Assembly: GCF_001277345.1 (NCBI RefSeq)
Contig: NZ_LIUT01000001.1
Coordinates: 157,605-191,877, forward strand
Length of the DNA: 34,273 nucleotides
DNA from: Paenibacillus solani
GTDB lineage: Bacteria; Bacillota; Bacilli; Paenibacillales; Paenibacillaceae
Direction: 5' to 3'
Position numbers and translations under genes: made by a program. This document shows, in pieces, positions 1 through 9,156 of the stretch. Numbering within the stretch: position 1 is the stretch's first letter; every line of letters starts with the position of its first letter. Under the pieces are notes generated by a model, which ran no database searches, was not told where the DNA came from, and worked only from the letters and a program-made list of their open reading frames with translations.

Positions 1-11
1 TTTTAACCATT

Positions 12-68
12 AAAAAAGCCCCCCTACAGTAACAGGTTTTATTATTTCACCTGTCTACCGTATGGGGA
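12..68 (-). terminator. Rho-independent terminator, minus strand
   Basis: Read on the minus strand, bases 67 down to 21 fold into a long imperfect hairpin. The pairs are GGGG/CCCC (64-67 with 21-24), GTA/TAC (60-62 with 25-27), TAC/GTA (56-58 with 29-31) and ACCTGT/ACAGGT (49-54 with 32-37). It is followed by a U run templated by the A run at 12-17. It would end minus-strand transcripts, but no intact minus-strand gene lies directly upstream, so it probably belonged to a gene now decayed. Confidence 0.6.
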
Positions 69-111
69 GCATATCAAAGTCGTTGATAATGATTTGGGAT
101 AGCCCTTTTTG

Positions 112-270
112 CATTTATATCCATATGAAAAGTTAGCTGATACGCAGGAGAAGCGCGGGAATGTGACGGACTTTGAAGCTTTAGCGAAGGCCGCCAACAA
201 AACAAGCTGGCAACCGATCCTTTATCGGCGCCAGCTTGCAAGGCTTTTTTATAAATGTGGCCTATACTAG
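112..270 (+). pseudogene. unrecognised coding remnant (C-terminal fragment?)
   Basis: One plus-strand frame is open from about 103 to a TAG at 268-270 and reads as protein-like sequence (PYEKLADTQEKRGNVTDFEA in the middle). It has no start codon with a ribosome binding site, and a stop lies just upstream at 100-102. I do not recognise the family. A hairpin with a T run sits inside its last third, so the true end of the original gene may lie earlier. It is best treated as debris, perhaps not coding at all. Confidence 0.2.
204..250 (+). terminator. Rho-independent terminator, plus strand
   Basis: AAGCTGGC (204-211) pairs with GCCAGCTT (230-237), and an inner CCGAT/ATCGG stem extends the hairpin. 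A GGC and six T residues follow at 245-250. The shape is that of a strong intrinsic terminator for plus-strand transcription arriving from before the window. Confidence 0.7.
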
Positions 271-284
271 ACCTCTCTTAGATA

Positions 285-640
285 TTAACGCGGATTTCTT
301 CTTGCTGATAAATCAGCAGCCAGCTGGTTGGTACGCTGTTTGTTAAGCGGATAGAAGAACACCAGGATAAGGAATACCGCAAGATAGATCAGGGCAGGCA
401 CCAAGGTTCCCAGAGAGAAGATACCATGCAGCGTCGCATCTGTCTGCTTCTCGATTCCGAGTTGTATCCGACGGCTGCGATGGCGAAACCGCCGATCCCT
501 CCGTCAATAGCTTGACCGATTTTTCTTGCCATGGAATATAGCGCATATACGGTTGCATCTTCGCGCATACCGGATAAGAACTCATGGTAATAATAAGCAA
601 AACGCCGATCGAAACGGCTTACCACATGTTAACGTCTGAA
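285..640 (-). pseudogene. GPH/MelB-type sugar symporter, C-terminal remnant, frameshifted
   Basis: Two overlapping minus-strand frames together give the C-terminal part of a glycoside-pentoside-hexuronide:cation symporter. The upstream frame carries the family segment REDATVYALYSMARKIGQAI, then GGIGGFAIAAVGYNSE. After a frameshift near 445 the other frame continues KQTDATLHGIFSLGTLVPAL, a hydrophobic last helix and an ASxxR-rich tail, ending at the TAA at 285-287. Only about 110 of the usual 450 or so residues are present, and nothing upstream of about 640 continues the family. It is therefore both truncated and frameshifted. Lying downstream of the beta-glucoside operon, it may be the relic of an older glycoside uptake gene. 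Family assignment is fairly sure; function is lost. Confidence 0.7.
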
Positions 641-771
641 GGGTATGTGATCAGCAAACCGAGGTCGGGGCTATATGTCAAAACGATTTTCGTGATTAAG
701 CTTACCTCCTAAATGGAACACATCAACCTCGTTGTTGCTAGATTAGTTCTTCTGATTGAACATGAACAACT

Positions 772-806
772 AAAAAAGAATCTCCCCAATTAAAAGGGAG
801 ATTCTT
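772..806 (-). terminator. Terminator of the beta-glucoside operon
   Basis: A perfect 11-bp stem (776-786 with 796-806) with a 9-base loop is followed on the minus strand by six U residues (A run 772-777). It sits 26 bases beyond the stop codon of the EIIBCA gene and closes the operon. Confidence 0.9.
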
Positions 807-831
807 AGTTAAGTTAATGATACGCGTAGTA

Positions 832-2754
832 TCAAATAGCTCCTTTTATGGTCATAATCGGTTCACCGATTTTAATCGTTTCGTTCGTTTTGGCCATTTC
901 GAATTCAGGAAATTCACTATAATTTGTGACGATGGTTGGTGTTACAGTAGCGTAACCCTTTGCTCTTATAGCGTCAACATCAAATTTTACTATCGGCTGA
1001 CCTTTTTTCACTTTATCCCCCACCTGTACAAGGGATTCAAAATGCTCACCTTTCAGTTGCACAGTGTTAATACCAATATGCATTAATACTTCTGCTCCGT
1101 GAGCTGTGGTTATTACGATAGCATGTTTTGTCCGAAAGATAACAGCAATTTCTCCATCTACAGGCGCCCTTAAGATCCCTTCATCAGGCTCAATAGCGAC
1201 CCCTTTACCCATATGTTCTTCTGAAAATGCCGTATCGGGCACCTGACTCATAGGTATAACCTTCCCAGCTAACGGACTAACAACCACTTCTTCCTCATTC
1301 AAATCAACATTCAACTTCGTGTTCTTTTCCTGTTCAATTTCTTTCTTTTGTTCACTTTTGTTGTTTTCTGAATTAGATTCAAATTTTAAGAACATTGTAA
1401 AAATGAAGCTTAAAATAAAGCTTAGGATGATGCCCACTAGAATGGCCCAAAGCCCAGACATACTCCCATTTGGAGCAATATAAGTAGGTAATGCAAAAAT
1501 GCTAGGAGGTACAAATGAAAATGTTTTTACACTTAGTAACACCGCAACACAACCACCAATAGCACTTCCTAACATAGCTGCATATAACGGCTTCTTTAGT
1601 TTCATAGTAACCCCGTACATACCCGGCTCCGTAATCCCAAAGAATGCTGACAAGCCCGTCGACATGGTAATCGAACGTTGCTCAGGGGACTTTGATTTTA
1701 CAAACACTGCAAAAATAGCTCCAGCTTGAGCCATATTACTGATTAACGCAAACGGCAACCAAAAATTATCAAATCCATTTGTAGCCAAACTTTGAATGGC
1801 GGCTGGCATAAAGGCATAGTGCATTCCTGTCATCACGATAAACGGATTGAATCCAGCAAGTAGAAAACCAGCCAAAGGACCTACCGTTGAGAATAACCAA
1901 ATCAAACCTTTTGATAAATACTCACCAATGTAAAAGCCTAACGGCGCTATCACAATTAACACAATCGGTACTGTAATTACTAATACTACAAGGGAAGTAA
2001 GAATTGCTTTGAGCATAGGAGGCATTATCTTGTTGACGCCTTTATAAATATAGCTCATTAACGATACACCTAAAATAATGGGAATGACAGACGAACTGTA
2101 GCTTAAATATGGCAAATCAAAGATCCAGAATTTCATTGGTTCCAATCCATCAGCCGCACCATTTATTAAAGTCGGATACAGTAGAACTCCTGCCAGGCAC
2201 AATGCTATAAACTCGTTGACATTGAATTTTCTCGCAGAAGACACCGCTAATAAGAATGGTAAGAAGTAAAAAGCTGAATCTGAGATCATCGTAAATACTT
2301 GGAAAACACCGTTTGTTTCTGGCATTACCTTAGTAAGCGTAATCAGTGCCAGTACAACCTTCATCATACCAGCGCCAATAATAGCCGGTAATATAGGCGA
2401 GAAGATCGCTGATATGGTTTCAAAGATCCCATTAACTCTATTTTTCACGCCTTTTTTAGGTGTTGATTTTTCAGATGCTGTTGGTTGTTCGGTGGATTGT
2501 TGTTTATCATGACCAATGAGTCGATTAATTTCATCAGCTACAATCTCAACGTTATTTCCTATAATAATTTGAAATTGCGAGGACGTAACTTGAATATCAA
2601 TAACACCATCTAATTTTTTCAATTCCTCGATTTGAGGTATTGTGTCATCAACTAAATTAAAGCGTAATCTTGTGAAACAGTTCCAGATCATTTTAATATT
2701 ATCTTTGCCACCGACCAAGGGGATAATATCCTTTGCTAGCTTCTTATAGTCCAT
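832..2754 (-). CDS. bglP: PTS beta-glucoside transporter subunit EIIBCA
   Basis: This is a membrane permease of the phosphotransferase system. It imports aryl- or oligo-beta-glucosides and phosphorylates them at C6 using phosphate relayed from HPr. The 640-aa protein has the complete order IIB-IIC-IIA. IIB (residues 1-85) carries the phospho-cysteine C26 in the NCFTRLRF motif. IIC (about 105-460) holds a series of hydrophobic segments and the family's GITEPGMYGVTMKLKKP-type loop. A charged linker (460-490) leads to IIA (about 495-625) with the active-site histidine H559 in LMHIGINTV. The family usually has GID where this protein has GIN. The start is supported by a G-rich ribosome binding site in the 21-base gap after the glucosidase gene, so the two are co-transcribed. 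Substrate within the beta-glucoside group (cellobiose, salicin, arbutin) cannot be told from sequence. Confidence 0.93.
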   Translation of the reverse strand: MDYKKLAKDIIPLVGGKDNIKMIWNCFTRLRFNLVDDTIPQIEELKKLDGVIDIQVTSSQFQIIIGNNVEIVADEINRLIGHDKQQSTEQPTASEKSTPKKGVKNRVNGIFETISAIFSPILPAIIGAGMMKVVLALITLTKVMPETNGVFQVFTMISDSAFYFLPFLLAVSSARKFNVNEFIALCLAGVLLYPTLINGAADGLEPMKFWIFDLPYLSYSSSVIPIILGVSLMSYIYKGVNKIMPPMLKAILTSLVVLVITVPIVLIVIAPLGFYIGEYLSKGLIWLFSTVGPLAGFLLAGFNPFIVMTGMHYAFMPAAIQSLATNGFDNFWLPFALISNMAQAGAIFAVFVKSKSPEQRSITMSTGLSAFFGITEPGMYGVTMKLKKPLYAAMLGSAIGGCVAVLLSVKTFSFVPPSIFALPTYIAPNGSMSGLWAILVGIILSFILSFIFTMFLKFESNSENNKSEQKKEIEQEKNTKLNVDLNEEEVVVSPLAGKVIPMSQVPDTAFSEEHMGKGVAIEPDEGILRAPVDGEIAVIFRTKHAIVITTAHGAEVLMHIGINTVQLKGEHFESLVQVGDKVKKGQPIVKFDVDAIRAKGYATVTPTIVTNYSEFPEFEMAKTNETIKIGEPIMTIKGAI

Positions 2755-2775
2755 CTTCTTCGTGCCCCCCTCTTT

Positions 2776-4242
<1,467 letters not shown>

Positions 4243-4264
4243 TCATAAATGAAAATATTGATAT

Positions 4265-4318
4265 AAAAAAAGATACCTAAAACAGCATAGAGAAAATCTC
4301 TATGTCATCTCAGGTATC
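4265..4318 (-). terminator. Conditional terminator before the glucosidase gene
   Basis: On the minus strand AGGTATC (4318-4312) pairs with GATACCT (4278-4272), around an inner 8-bp stem (4304-4297 with 4293-4286), and a U run follows (A run 4265-4271). Its first strand overlaps the RAT hairpin by seven bases, so the two structures exclude each other. This is the classic LicT/SacT antitermination arrangement. Confidence 0.9.
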
Positions 4319-4340
4319 GCCTGCATCGCAGTAACAATCC
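4312..4340 (-). promoter_or_regulatory. RAT element (LicT/BglG RNA-binding site) before bglH
   Basis: Read on the minus strand this begins GGATTGTTACTGCGATGCAG and continues GCGATACCT, a close match to the ribonucleic antiterminator bound by BglG/SacY/LicT proteins. It overlaps the downstream terminator. Bound antiterminator would let RNA polymerase proceed into the glucosidase and permease genes. Confidence 0.92.
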
Positions 4341-4348
4341 ATTTGTTA

Positions 4349-5188
4349 TTATTTTGTTGTTAATTTGTAAATATACACGAATAAATAAAATTTTTCTTCA
4401 TCACCAATTGTTATGCCTTGTGACTCTCGCATGTACTCAGAAACCTTCTCAACACATTCATATACCTGAGGCGTATTCTTCCTCAAAGACTTCAACATGC
4501 TGAGAGTTTGGGGATTATCTTCCTCATTCTGAGCATCAATACTTCGTTTAATGAAGTATTTCAAGTGAGTAATAAACCGATCATAAAAAATTGACGACGC
4601 TTCCAATTGAGTAGAAAAATGAGATTCTACAATTCGCAATATTTCTTTGATCATTTTAGGAATCTTCATGGTTTCATTAATTGTAACCTGTCCTTGTTGA
4701 GCATTTACAAAGTGCAAGGTAATAAAACCGGCTTCATCCTTTGCCAACCTGGTTCCTGTTGCCTCGAAAATCAGTTCTAAAGCTCGCAATGCTGCCTCAT
4801 ATTCCTTAGGGTAAACGGCTTTAATCTCATTCAATAAAGGATTACTGATATCCATTCCTGCTTCATGGCGCTTAAATGCGTACAATAAATGATCTGAAAG
4901 TGACAAATATATATAATCATTTAACTGAACCTCAAGCAAACTCTCAGCAAGTTCAATAATATTTTTAATTAAATCAAGATGTTCTTTAGGGATTTCAGCT
5001 AATAAATCAAAAGCTGCTTCCCGATTGTAGTTCTTATCTAGCACAAAAGTCTTTTCAATTTTACTTTTATTAATTGGATCCCCTTTGCTCACTCCAAAAC
5101 CAAGACCACAGCCAATCAAAATAACTTCTTGTTTGTTTTCGTTAAGCGACATAATGATATTGTTATTAAATTTTTTAGCAACCCTCAT
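4349..5188 (-). CDS. licT: BglG/LicT-family transcriptional antiterminator
   Basis: An RNA-binding regulator that stabilises RAT hairpins and prevents early termination in the beta-glucoside operon. The N-terminal CAT domain (about 1-55) reads MRVAKKFNNN, then GCGLGF and IEKTFVL. Two PTS regulation domains follow. PRD1 keeps both histidines (SLSDHLLYAFKRH and FITLHFVN) and PRD2 keeps the first (RFITHLKYF). The second PRD2 histidine, normally in an LHI motif, is Tyr272 (FVYIYKL). In LicT the PRD2 histidines receive activating phosphate from HPr and PRD1 receives inhibitory phosphate from the EII, so catabolite sensing may be altered. I place the start at the ATG at 5188 because a GGGGGTGAT site lies a few bases upstream; GTG 5197 and ATG 5194 are alternatives inside that site. 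The gene has its own RAT/terminator leader and is first in the operon. Confidence 0.92.
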   Translation of the reverse strand: MRVAKKFNNNIIMSLNENKQEVILIGCGLGFGVSKGDPINKSKIEKTFVLDKNYNREAAFDLLAEIPKEHLDLIKNIIELAESLLEVQLNDYIYLSLSDHLLYAFKRHEAGMDISNPLLNEIKAVYPKEYEAALRALELIFEATGTRLAKDEAGFITLHFVNAQQGQVTINETMKIPKMIKEILRIVESHFSTQLEASSIFYDRFITHLKYFIKRSIDAQNEEDNPQTLSMLKSLRKNTPQVYECVEKVSEYMRESQGITIGDEEKFYLFVYIYKLTTK

Positions 5189-5252
5189 AACCATCACCCC
5201 CGTTCATACATGATACAAAAAAACGAATAAAATCAGAAAAAGCACACAATCC

Positions 5253-5294
5253 AAAAAACAATCATATAGAAAAAAATTCTATATTATCTGTTTT
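5253..5294 (-). terminator. Conditional terminator in the operon leader
   Basis: On the minus strand an 8-bp stem (5284-5277 with 5271-5264) extended by AACA/TGTT is followed by a U run (A run 5253-5258). It lies directly downstream of the leader RAT and should be the terminator relieved by the antiterminator. Confidence 0.8.
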
Positions 5295-5295
5295 A

Positions 5296-5325
5296 AGGTA
5301 TTGCCTGCTTTACCAGTAACAATCC
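5296..5325 (-). promoter_or_regulatory. RAT element in the leader of the beta-glucoside operon
   Basis: The minus strand reads GGATTGTTACTGGTAAAGCA followed by GGCAATACCT, the consensus antiterminator hairpin, starting about 17 bases after the predicted transcription start. It places the antiterminator gene under its own control, in addition to the second RAT before the glucosidase gene. Confidence 0.9.
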
Positions 5326-5348
5326 AATTATTTAAATTTTACACTCTA

Positions 5349-5377
5349 ACTATAAACAATAAAAAAGGGTAAGTCAA
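5349..5377 (-). promoter_or_regulatory. Sigma-A promoter of the beta-glucoside operon
   Basis: On the minus strand TTGACT (5377-5372) is followed by a 17-base spacer and TATAGT (5354-5349). The predicted start near 5342 gives a leader of about 150 bases that holds the RAT and terminator. I did not find a convincing catabolite-responsive element next to it. Confidence 0.85.
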
Positions 5378-5481
5378 TCCTCCACAAAGTGGTTAATTAT
5401 TACCTTATTTGAACCTGAAAATTTCATCAGATAGATAGTCTCTTTCTGCTCATTTCCCTCTTTTTAAATCATAGTATGCTT

Positions 5482-5664
5482 TTAATTAAAGTCGAAAATC
5501 TCGTCCACCGCCTGATGATATCCACCGGAAGATCGTAGAGACTCCTTCATCTGTATGGCTGCCATCTTGAAGGAGTCTTCGCTCAGCACATGTTCAGCAG
5601 CTTCACGGAGTTGGACTCGATCCCCTATAGACAAGAAGGATATTCCAATAGGTTCTGTAGTATA
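5482..5664 (-). pseudogene. Macrolide-type glycosyltransferase, C-terminal remnant
   Basis: About 60 codons, open from about 5664 to a TAA at 5482-5484, end in LREAAEHVLSEDSFKMAAIQ, MKESLRSSGGYHQAVDEIFD. That is the C-terminal helix pair of UDP-glycosyltransferases of the MGT/YjiC kind (GT1). An in-frame stop precedes the fragment and the nucleotide-binding part, about 330 residues, is missing. It is a decayed gene upstream of the beta-glucoside promoter. Confidence 0.6.
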
Positions 5665-5728
5665 TTCACTTTAGGTAAGTGCTCAAAGTTCTAGTAACCA
5701 AGAAGATAGGGGTACCTCATATGTGAAG

Positions 5729-5761
5729 GCTGTAGGCGCAAAATGTCTACGGTCTTTTTTG
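5729..5761 (+). terminator. Terminator-like hairpin, plus strand
   Basis: GGCTGTAG (5729-5736) pairs with CTACGGTC (5748-5755) with two G-U pairs, and six T residues follow. It lies about 90 bases before the P-loop gene, so it ends a transcript from an upstream gene that is no longer present. A closely similar hairpin stands at 12954-12979. Confidence 0.5.
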
Positions 5762-5848
5762 GCATGTAGAAGAGGAGATCAGCTGGCACCCACAGAATAC
5801 AGTGAAACTGCGATCATTTTTTACTGAGAGAATTGAAGGTGATTTGGA

Positions 5849-6703
5849 ATGAACACAAAATTAATCATGGTCGAAGGCTTGCCGGGGTTTGGCAAATCGA
5901 CGACCGCCCGTATGATTCATGATATTCTCACGGAACGAAGTATCGAGACTCGGCTTGTCATGGAAGGGGATCTGGACCATCCGGCAGATTATGAAGGTAC
6001 GGCGTGTATAACGGAGGAAGAACTCGGACGCCTGCTGCAAGCCGCAGGTCCTTTCAAAGAAATATTGAGTGAACGGGCTACCCAAAAAGAGAACTTGTAT
6101 CTCTTGCCCTATCAGAAGCTGAAGAACGAATATGGGGCCTCTTTTCCTGAGGAGCTATATCACTCGCTATCCCAACATGATATTTACGAGCTCCCACTGG
6201 ATCTTAACAGGAAGCTTATTACTGAGCGGTGGCAGGCGTTTGCAGAGCAGGCGCTGCAGAAGGCTGCCGTTACGATTTTTGAGTGCTGCTTCATTCAGAA
6301 TCCGATGACCGTCGGCATGGTAAAGTATGATGCACCGGAAATCCAAGTGACGGACTATGTGCTGGGGCTGGAAAAGGCGATCCAACCGCTGAATCCTCTA
6401 TTATTCTACGTTGATCAGAACGATCTGGAATACGCATTCCGCAAGGCTGTTCGGGAACGTCCGAAAGATTGGGCCACAGGGTTCACGGATTACTACACCG
6501 GGCAGGGGTATGGCAAACATCATCGCCTCGAAGGCGTTGAAGGGACTCTGCAAGTATTGGAAGCCCGGCGCAAGCTGGAGTACCGGATCTTGGACAGACT
6601 CGCACTGAATAAGCTGCGGATTGATAACTCCCAATATGATCAAGAGGCGTCCAGAACCAAACTGATAGACAAGCTAAAACTTCATGGGGTCATCCCAGAA
6701 TAA
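5849..6703 (+). CDS. P-loop NTPase of unknown substrate (kinase-like)
   Basis: A soluble 284-aa protein with a clear Walker A motif, GLPGFGKST, at residues 10-18 right after the first beta strand (KLIMVEG). This is the layout of small nucleoside- or antibiotic-kinase-like P-loop proteins. The rest (EGDLDHPADYEG, a central FECCFIQNP segment, and a C-terminal helix rich in Lys and Asp) does not let me name a substrate. The start has AAGGTGAT six bases upstream. A small lipoprotein gene follows 25 bases after the stop and may share the transcript. Base composition fits the neighbouring host genes. NTP binding is well supported; the reaction is unknown. Confidence 0.75.
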   Translation: MNTKLIMVEGLPGFGKSTTARMIHDILTERSIETRLVMEGDLDHPADYEGTACITEEELGRLLQAAGPFKEILSERATQKENLYLLPYQKLKNEYGASFPEELYHSLSQHDIYELPLDLNRKLITERWQAFAEQALQKAAVTIFECCFIQNPMTVGMVKYDAPEIQVTDYVLGLEKAIQPLNPLLFYVDQNDLEYAFRKAVRERPKDWATGFTDYYTGQGYGKHHRLEGVEGTLQVLEARRKLEYRILDRLALNKLRIDNSQYDQEASRTKLIDKLKLHGVIPE

Positions 6704-6728
6704 CACTAATGGTAAGGAGGAAGGTATA

Positions 6729-7175
6729 ATGAAGCCTTTATTAACGATCATGATGCTCTATATGACAGCTCTACTAACAGGCTGCGGGAAGGAACCTGGT
6801 TATGAGACGATGCAGCTTCTGAATGAACAGGTCACGGAAATCCGTATCTCGGCATTTGAAGCATGGGATGATATGAATGGGGAGACATTGGTATCCTTCA
6901 AAGATGCAAAAGATATCCGTGTATTTGAGGATGCGATCCGTAACGCCCACAAGCAGCGGGATGATGCCAAACGAGACGACCCGGATTACGATGTAACGGT
7001 TGTCTATCCACAAGGATTTCCCTTTCACGCGATCAAGCTGTGGCTGGGAGGTGAGGGACAGGAAAGTGTGTTCAGTTATATGTCAGGGGATGACGGGGGC
7101 CACGAAGCCGTTTATGTGACATCGGCCAAGTATACCGATCGGATGAGAGAACTCATTTTGCAGGAGGGGGATTAA
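6729..7175 (+). CDS. Small secreted lipoprotein, function unknown
   Basis: A 148-aa protein with a type II signal peptide. A short Lys-containing N terminus and a hydrophobic stretch (LLTIMMLYMTALL) end in the lipobox LTGC, with Cys19 as the predicted lipidated residue, so it should be anchored to the outer face of the membrane. The mature part is acidic and has no domain I can name (ITEIRISAFEAWDDMNGE; FSYMSGDDGGHEAVYVTSAK). I chose the ATG at 6729 because AAGGAGG lies at good distance and the signal peptide starts there. A longer reading from 6684 would bury the signal peptide and overlap the upstream gene. Confidence 0.8.
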   Translation: MKPLLTIMMLYMTALLTGCGKEPGYETMQLLNEQVTEIRISAFEAWDDMNGETLVSFKDAKDIRVFEDAIRNAHKQRDDAKRDDPDYDVTVVYPQGFPFHAIKLWLGGEGQESVFSYMSGDDGGHEAVYVTSAKYTDRMRELILQEGD

Positions 7176-7376
7176 GTCCGTTATAGGATCATAACTCTTT
7201 TATCATCCCGCAGCTAGAGATGGTACTTTGTGCATTTTCGTATGTTAAATAAGTATAACGATCTTGGGAACGATGACTATCGCCAATAAGCCTAAATCTC
7301 GTGAATTTTTACGGATAAGACGTATAAAATCAGGGGATTAGGAGATGAATGTATATCATCATCAGGAGGCGATGAA

Positions 7377-8144
7377 GTGAAGAAGAGAACCTATAAATTA
7401 GTACAGAAGGCCGGAGTATTCCTGGGCGGAATCCTGCTAACCATAGGAATTGTGTTCGCCGCTGTGAATCCTACCGGAACCTTTGAAGCGATTAGACATA
7501 CGGCTACTACCTTAACTGGCTATGTAAACAGCAATGATCACTCCACCGCTGAAGGCTCACACGCAGCGGACCAAGGGAAGGCGGCTTTGGATTCCACGAT
7601 TCATAACGCCGTCAACAATGATGCGGTTCGCATGGTTTCGAACCCTGTGGATCAGCCGGTGTATGGGGAGCAGGTTACCGAGCTGGAAGTGTCCGAGCTT
7701 CCAGTGGTGAAGCTGAACAATGCAGCAGGAGAGCCTGTTGGTACTGCTACCTTAAAGCAGGTCAATGATGGGGTCAAAGTGACAATATCCGTATCCGGGC
7801 TTACTCCAGGCAAGCATGGATTCCATGTGCATGAGAATGCGATCCAGAATGGTGATTTTAAATCTGCGGGTGCCCACTTTAATCCGACCCACAAGCACCA
7901 TGGGCTTAAGAATCCGCAGGGAAGCCATGTCGGTGATATGCCGAATCTGGTCGTAGGCGCAGACGGAACTGGAGAAGGGGAGTTCATCATCCAGCATGGA
8001 ACGCTTGAGAAGAACCAGCCTAATTCCGTGCTCGGACGCTCACTGATCATCCATGTCGGCGAAGATGATGAAGTAACCGACCCAGCAGGAAATTCCGGGG
8101 ATCGCGTGGCCGGTGGAAATATACCGGAATCAGTGACAAGGTAA
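7377..8144 (+). CDS. sodC: Membrane-anchored Cu/Zn superoxide dismutase
   Basis: A 255-aa protein that should convert superoxide to hydrogen peroxide and oxygen outside the cytoplasm. The start is GTG with AGGAGG just upstream; the nearby ATG at 7372 is out of frame. Residues 12-30 form an N-terminal membrane segment without a lipobox, followed by a low-complexity linker (31-100). The SOD_Cu domain follows (about 105-250). The metal ligands are all visible: H150 and H152 (FHVHE), H167 (AHFNP), zinc ligands H175, H184 and D187, H226 (IIHVGEDD), and active-site R243 (GNSGDRVAGG). There is no cysteine anywhere, so the usual intrasubunit disulfide is absent; the typical RLACG is RVAGG. B. subtilis YojM, by contrast, is known to lack two Cu ligands. 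Transcription ends at the hairpin at 8191. Confidence 0.9.
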   Translation: MKKRTYKLVQKAGVFLGGILLTIGIVFAAVNPTGTFEAIRHTATTLTGYVNSNDHSTAEGSHAADQGKAALDSTIHNAVNNDAVRMVSNPVDQPVYGEQVTELEVSELPVVKLNNAAGEPVGTATLKQVNDGVKVTISVSGLTPGKHGFHVHENAIQNGDFKSAGAHFNPTHKHHGLKNPQGSHVGDMPNLVVGADGTGEGEFIIQHGTLEKNQPNSVLGRSLIIHVGEDDEVTDPAGNSGDRVAGGNIPESVTR

Positions 8145-8190
8145 TAGCTGGTTAGAAGAGTCTCGTGTGACATTTTCAGATGAGAACATA

Positions 8191-8229
8191 AGAGTCATGT
8201 AGGTGTTGTTCACCTATATGGCTCTTTTT
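8191..8229 (+). terminator. Rho-independent terminator after the SOD gene
   Basis: A 15-bp stem (8191-8205 with 8211-8225, two non-Watson-Crick positions) with a 5-base loop is followed by a T run at 8224-8229. It is placed about 45 bases after the stop codon. Confidence 0.85.
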
Positions 8230-8402
8230 GTGTTCATGATGCCTAGCGCGAGAAGCGGCAACTAAGACCATAACTTCCTTCCTGAGACTGATACGGAAAT
8301 ACATCGGCTGCAGGAAGCGGTCTCCGAGTAGTGGGATATGATGGATATAGAGTGTAACTATCGGGGAGCAACGATGTTTCTTGACCAGAGACTGGGAATG
8401 GC

Positions 8403-8413
8403 GGGGGGGGGGG
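8403..8413 (+). repeat. Homopolymeric tract of 11 G residues upstream of the ABC transporter
   Basis: Eleven consecutive G residues lie 38 bases before the likely start of the ABC ATPase. A TTGACC hexamer, a possible -35, stands 16 bases before the tract, and a weak TATTTC lies just after it. Tract length could therefore alter promoter spacing or, if a longer upstream start were used, the reading frame. The rest of the gap from 8230 to 8402 shows no gene; a short open stretch ending at the TAG at 8331 looks like debris. Confidence 0.6.
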
Positions 8414-8451
8414 CCTATTTCCGGAAATTTCAATACGGGGAGATGTACGCA

Positions 8452-9156
8452 GTGACAACGTTAATCGAATTCAAAAAGGTAACCAAGACCTATCAAATCG
8501 GCGAAGTGAAGATTCAAGCCCTTGCGGGCGTTGACTTCTCCATATCAGAAGGGGAATTCGTCGTGATTCTTGGAGCAAGCGGGGCGGGAAAAAGCACGAT
8601 TTTGAATATTCTCGGCGGGATGGATACGGCTACTACGGGACAAGTGTTTGTTGGAGAACAAGAGATTACGGGATGGAGCGAGAAGAGATTAACCGAATAC
8701 CGCGGCGAGCAGGTTGGCTTCGTATTTCAATTCTATAACCTGATTCCGAATTTGAATGCGCTGGAGAACGTGGAATTTGCGACAGAGGTATGTAAGGACC
8801 ATCTGGATGCACGAGATATTTTACATAAGGTTGGACTAACGGATCGCATGAAGAACTTCCCTTCCCAGCTCTCTGGCGGGGAACAGCAAAGAGTTGCCAT
8901 CGCGAGAGCGGTTGCCAAGAATCCCGCACTTCTCCTCTGCGACGAGCCGACCGGTGCTTTGGATTATGTGACAGGGAAGTCGGTCTTAAAGCTTCTGCAA
9001 GATTTGAATAAGGAAACGAAGACATGCGTCGTCTTGGTCACTCATAACTCGGCCATCGCGCCGATGGCGGATAAAGTGATTCGCGTTAAGAGCGGAAAGA
9101 TCGAGAGCATCACGCTCAATGACCACAAACAAAGCGTTGAAGGGATCGAGTGGTAA
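8452..9156 (+). CDS. ABC transporter ATP-binding protein (LolD/MacB type)
   Basis: A cytoplasmic ATPase of about 234 aa that powers the adjacent FtsX-type permease. It has Walker [10 protein letters not shown], a Q-loop in [20 protein letters not shown] (the NLIPNLxAxENV form is typical of LolD/MacB/FtsE-like ATPases), the [15 protein letters not shown] signature, Walker [13 protein letters not shown] and the H-loop VVLVTHN. I prefer the GTG at 8452 because GGGGAG ends nine bases before it. The ATG at 8443 lies against that site, and a start at 8338 would add a non-homologous stretch spanning the G tract. The stop overlaps the start of the permease gene, so the pair is translationally coupled. 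Such pairs usually export peptides or act in mechanotransmission. No two-component system of the BceRS kind is next to it. Confidence 0.9.
   Translation: MTTLIEFKKVTKTYQIGEVKIQALAGVDFSISEGEFVVILGASGAGKSTILNILGGMDTATTGQVFVGEQEITGWSEKRLTEYRGEQVGFVFQFYNLIPNLNALENVEFATEVCKDHLDARDILHKVGLTDRMKNFPSQLSGGEQQRVAIARAVAKNPALLLCDEPTGALDYVTGKSVLKLLQDLNKETKTCVVLVTHNSAIAPMADKVIRVKSGKIESITLNDHKQSVEGIEW

Noticed and set aside
343..625. Two overlapping minus-strand reading frames of 78 and 85 codons as separate genes
   Set aside because: Together they spell one symporter C terminus in two frames, so they are parts of one frameshifted pseudogene.
5378..5480. Catabolite-responsive element upstream of the beta-glucoside promoter
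   Set aside because: A TGAAAATTTCA palindrome is present near 5416, but it lacks the CG centre of a cre site.
6684..6728. An earlier start for the lipoprotein gene
   Set aside because: It would place 15 extra residues before the signal peptide and overlap the P-loop gene; AAGGAGG fits the ATG at 6729.
7652..8173. Long minus-strand open frame of 173 codons
   Set aside because: It is opposite to the SOD gene, Ser/Pro-rich and without motifs, so it is a shadow of the real gene.
8338..8451. A start 38 codons upstream for the ABC ATPase
   Set aside because: The extra part spans the G tract, has no family similarity, and a better ribosome binding site serves the GTG at 8452.
8666..9025. Minus-strand open frame of 119 codons
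   Set aside because: It lies fully inside the ABC ATPase with all its motifs on the other strand.
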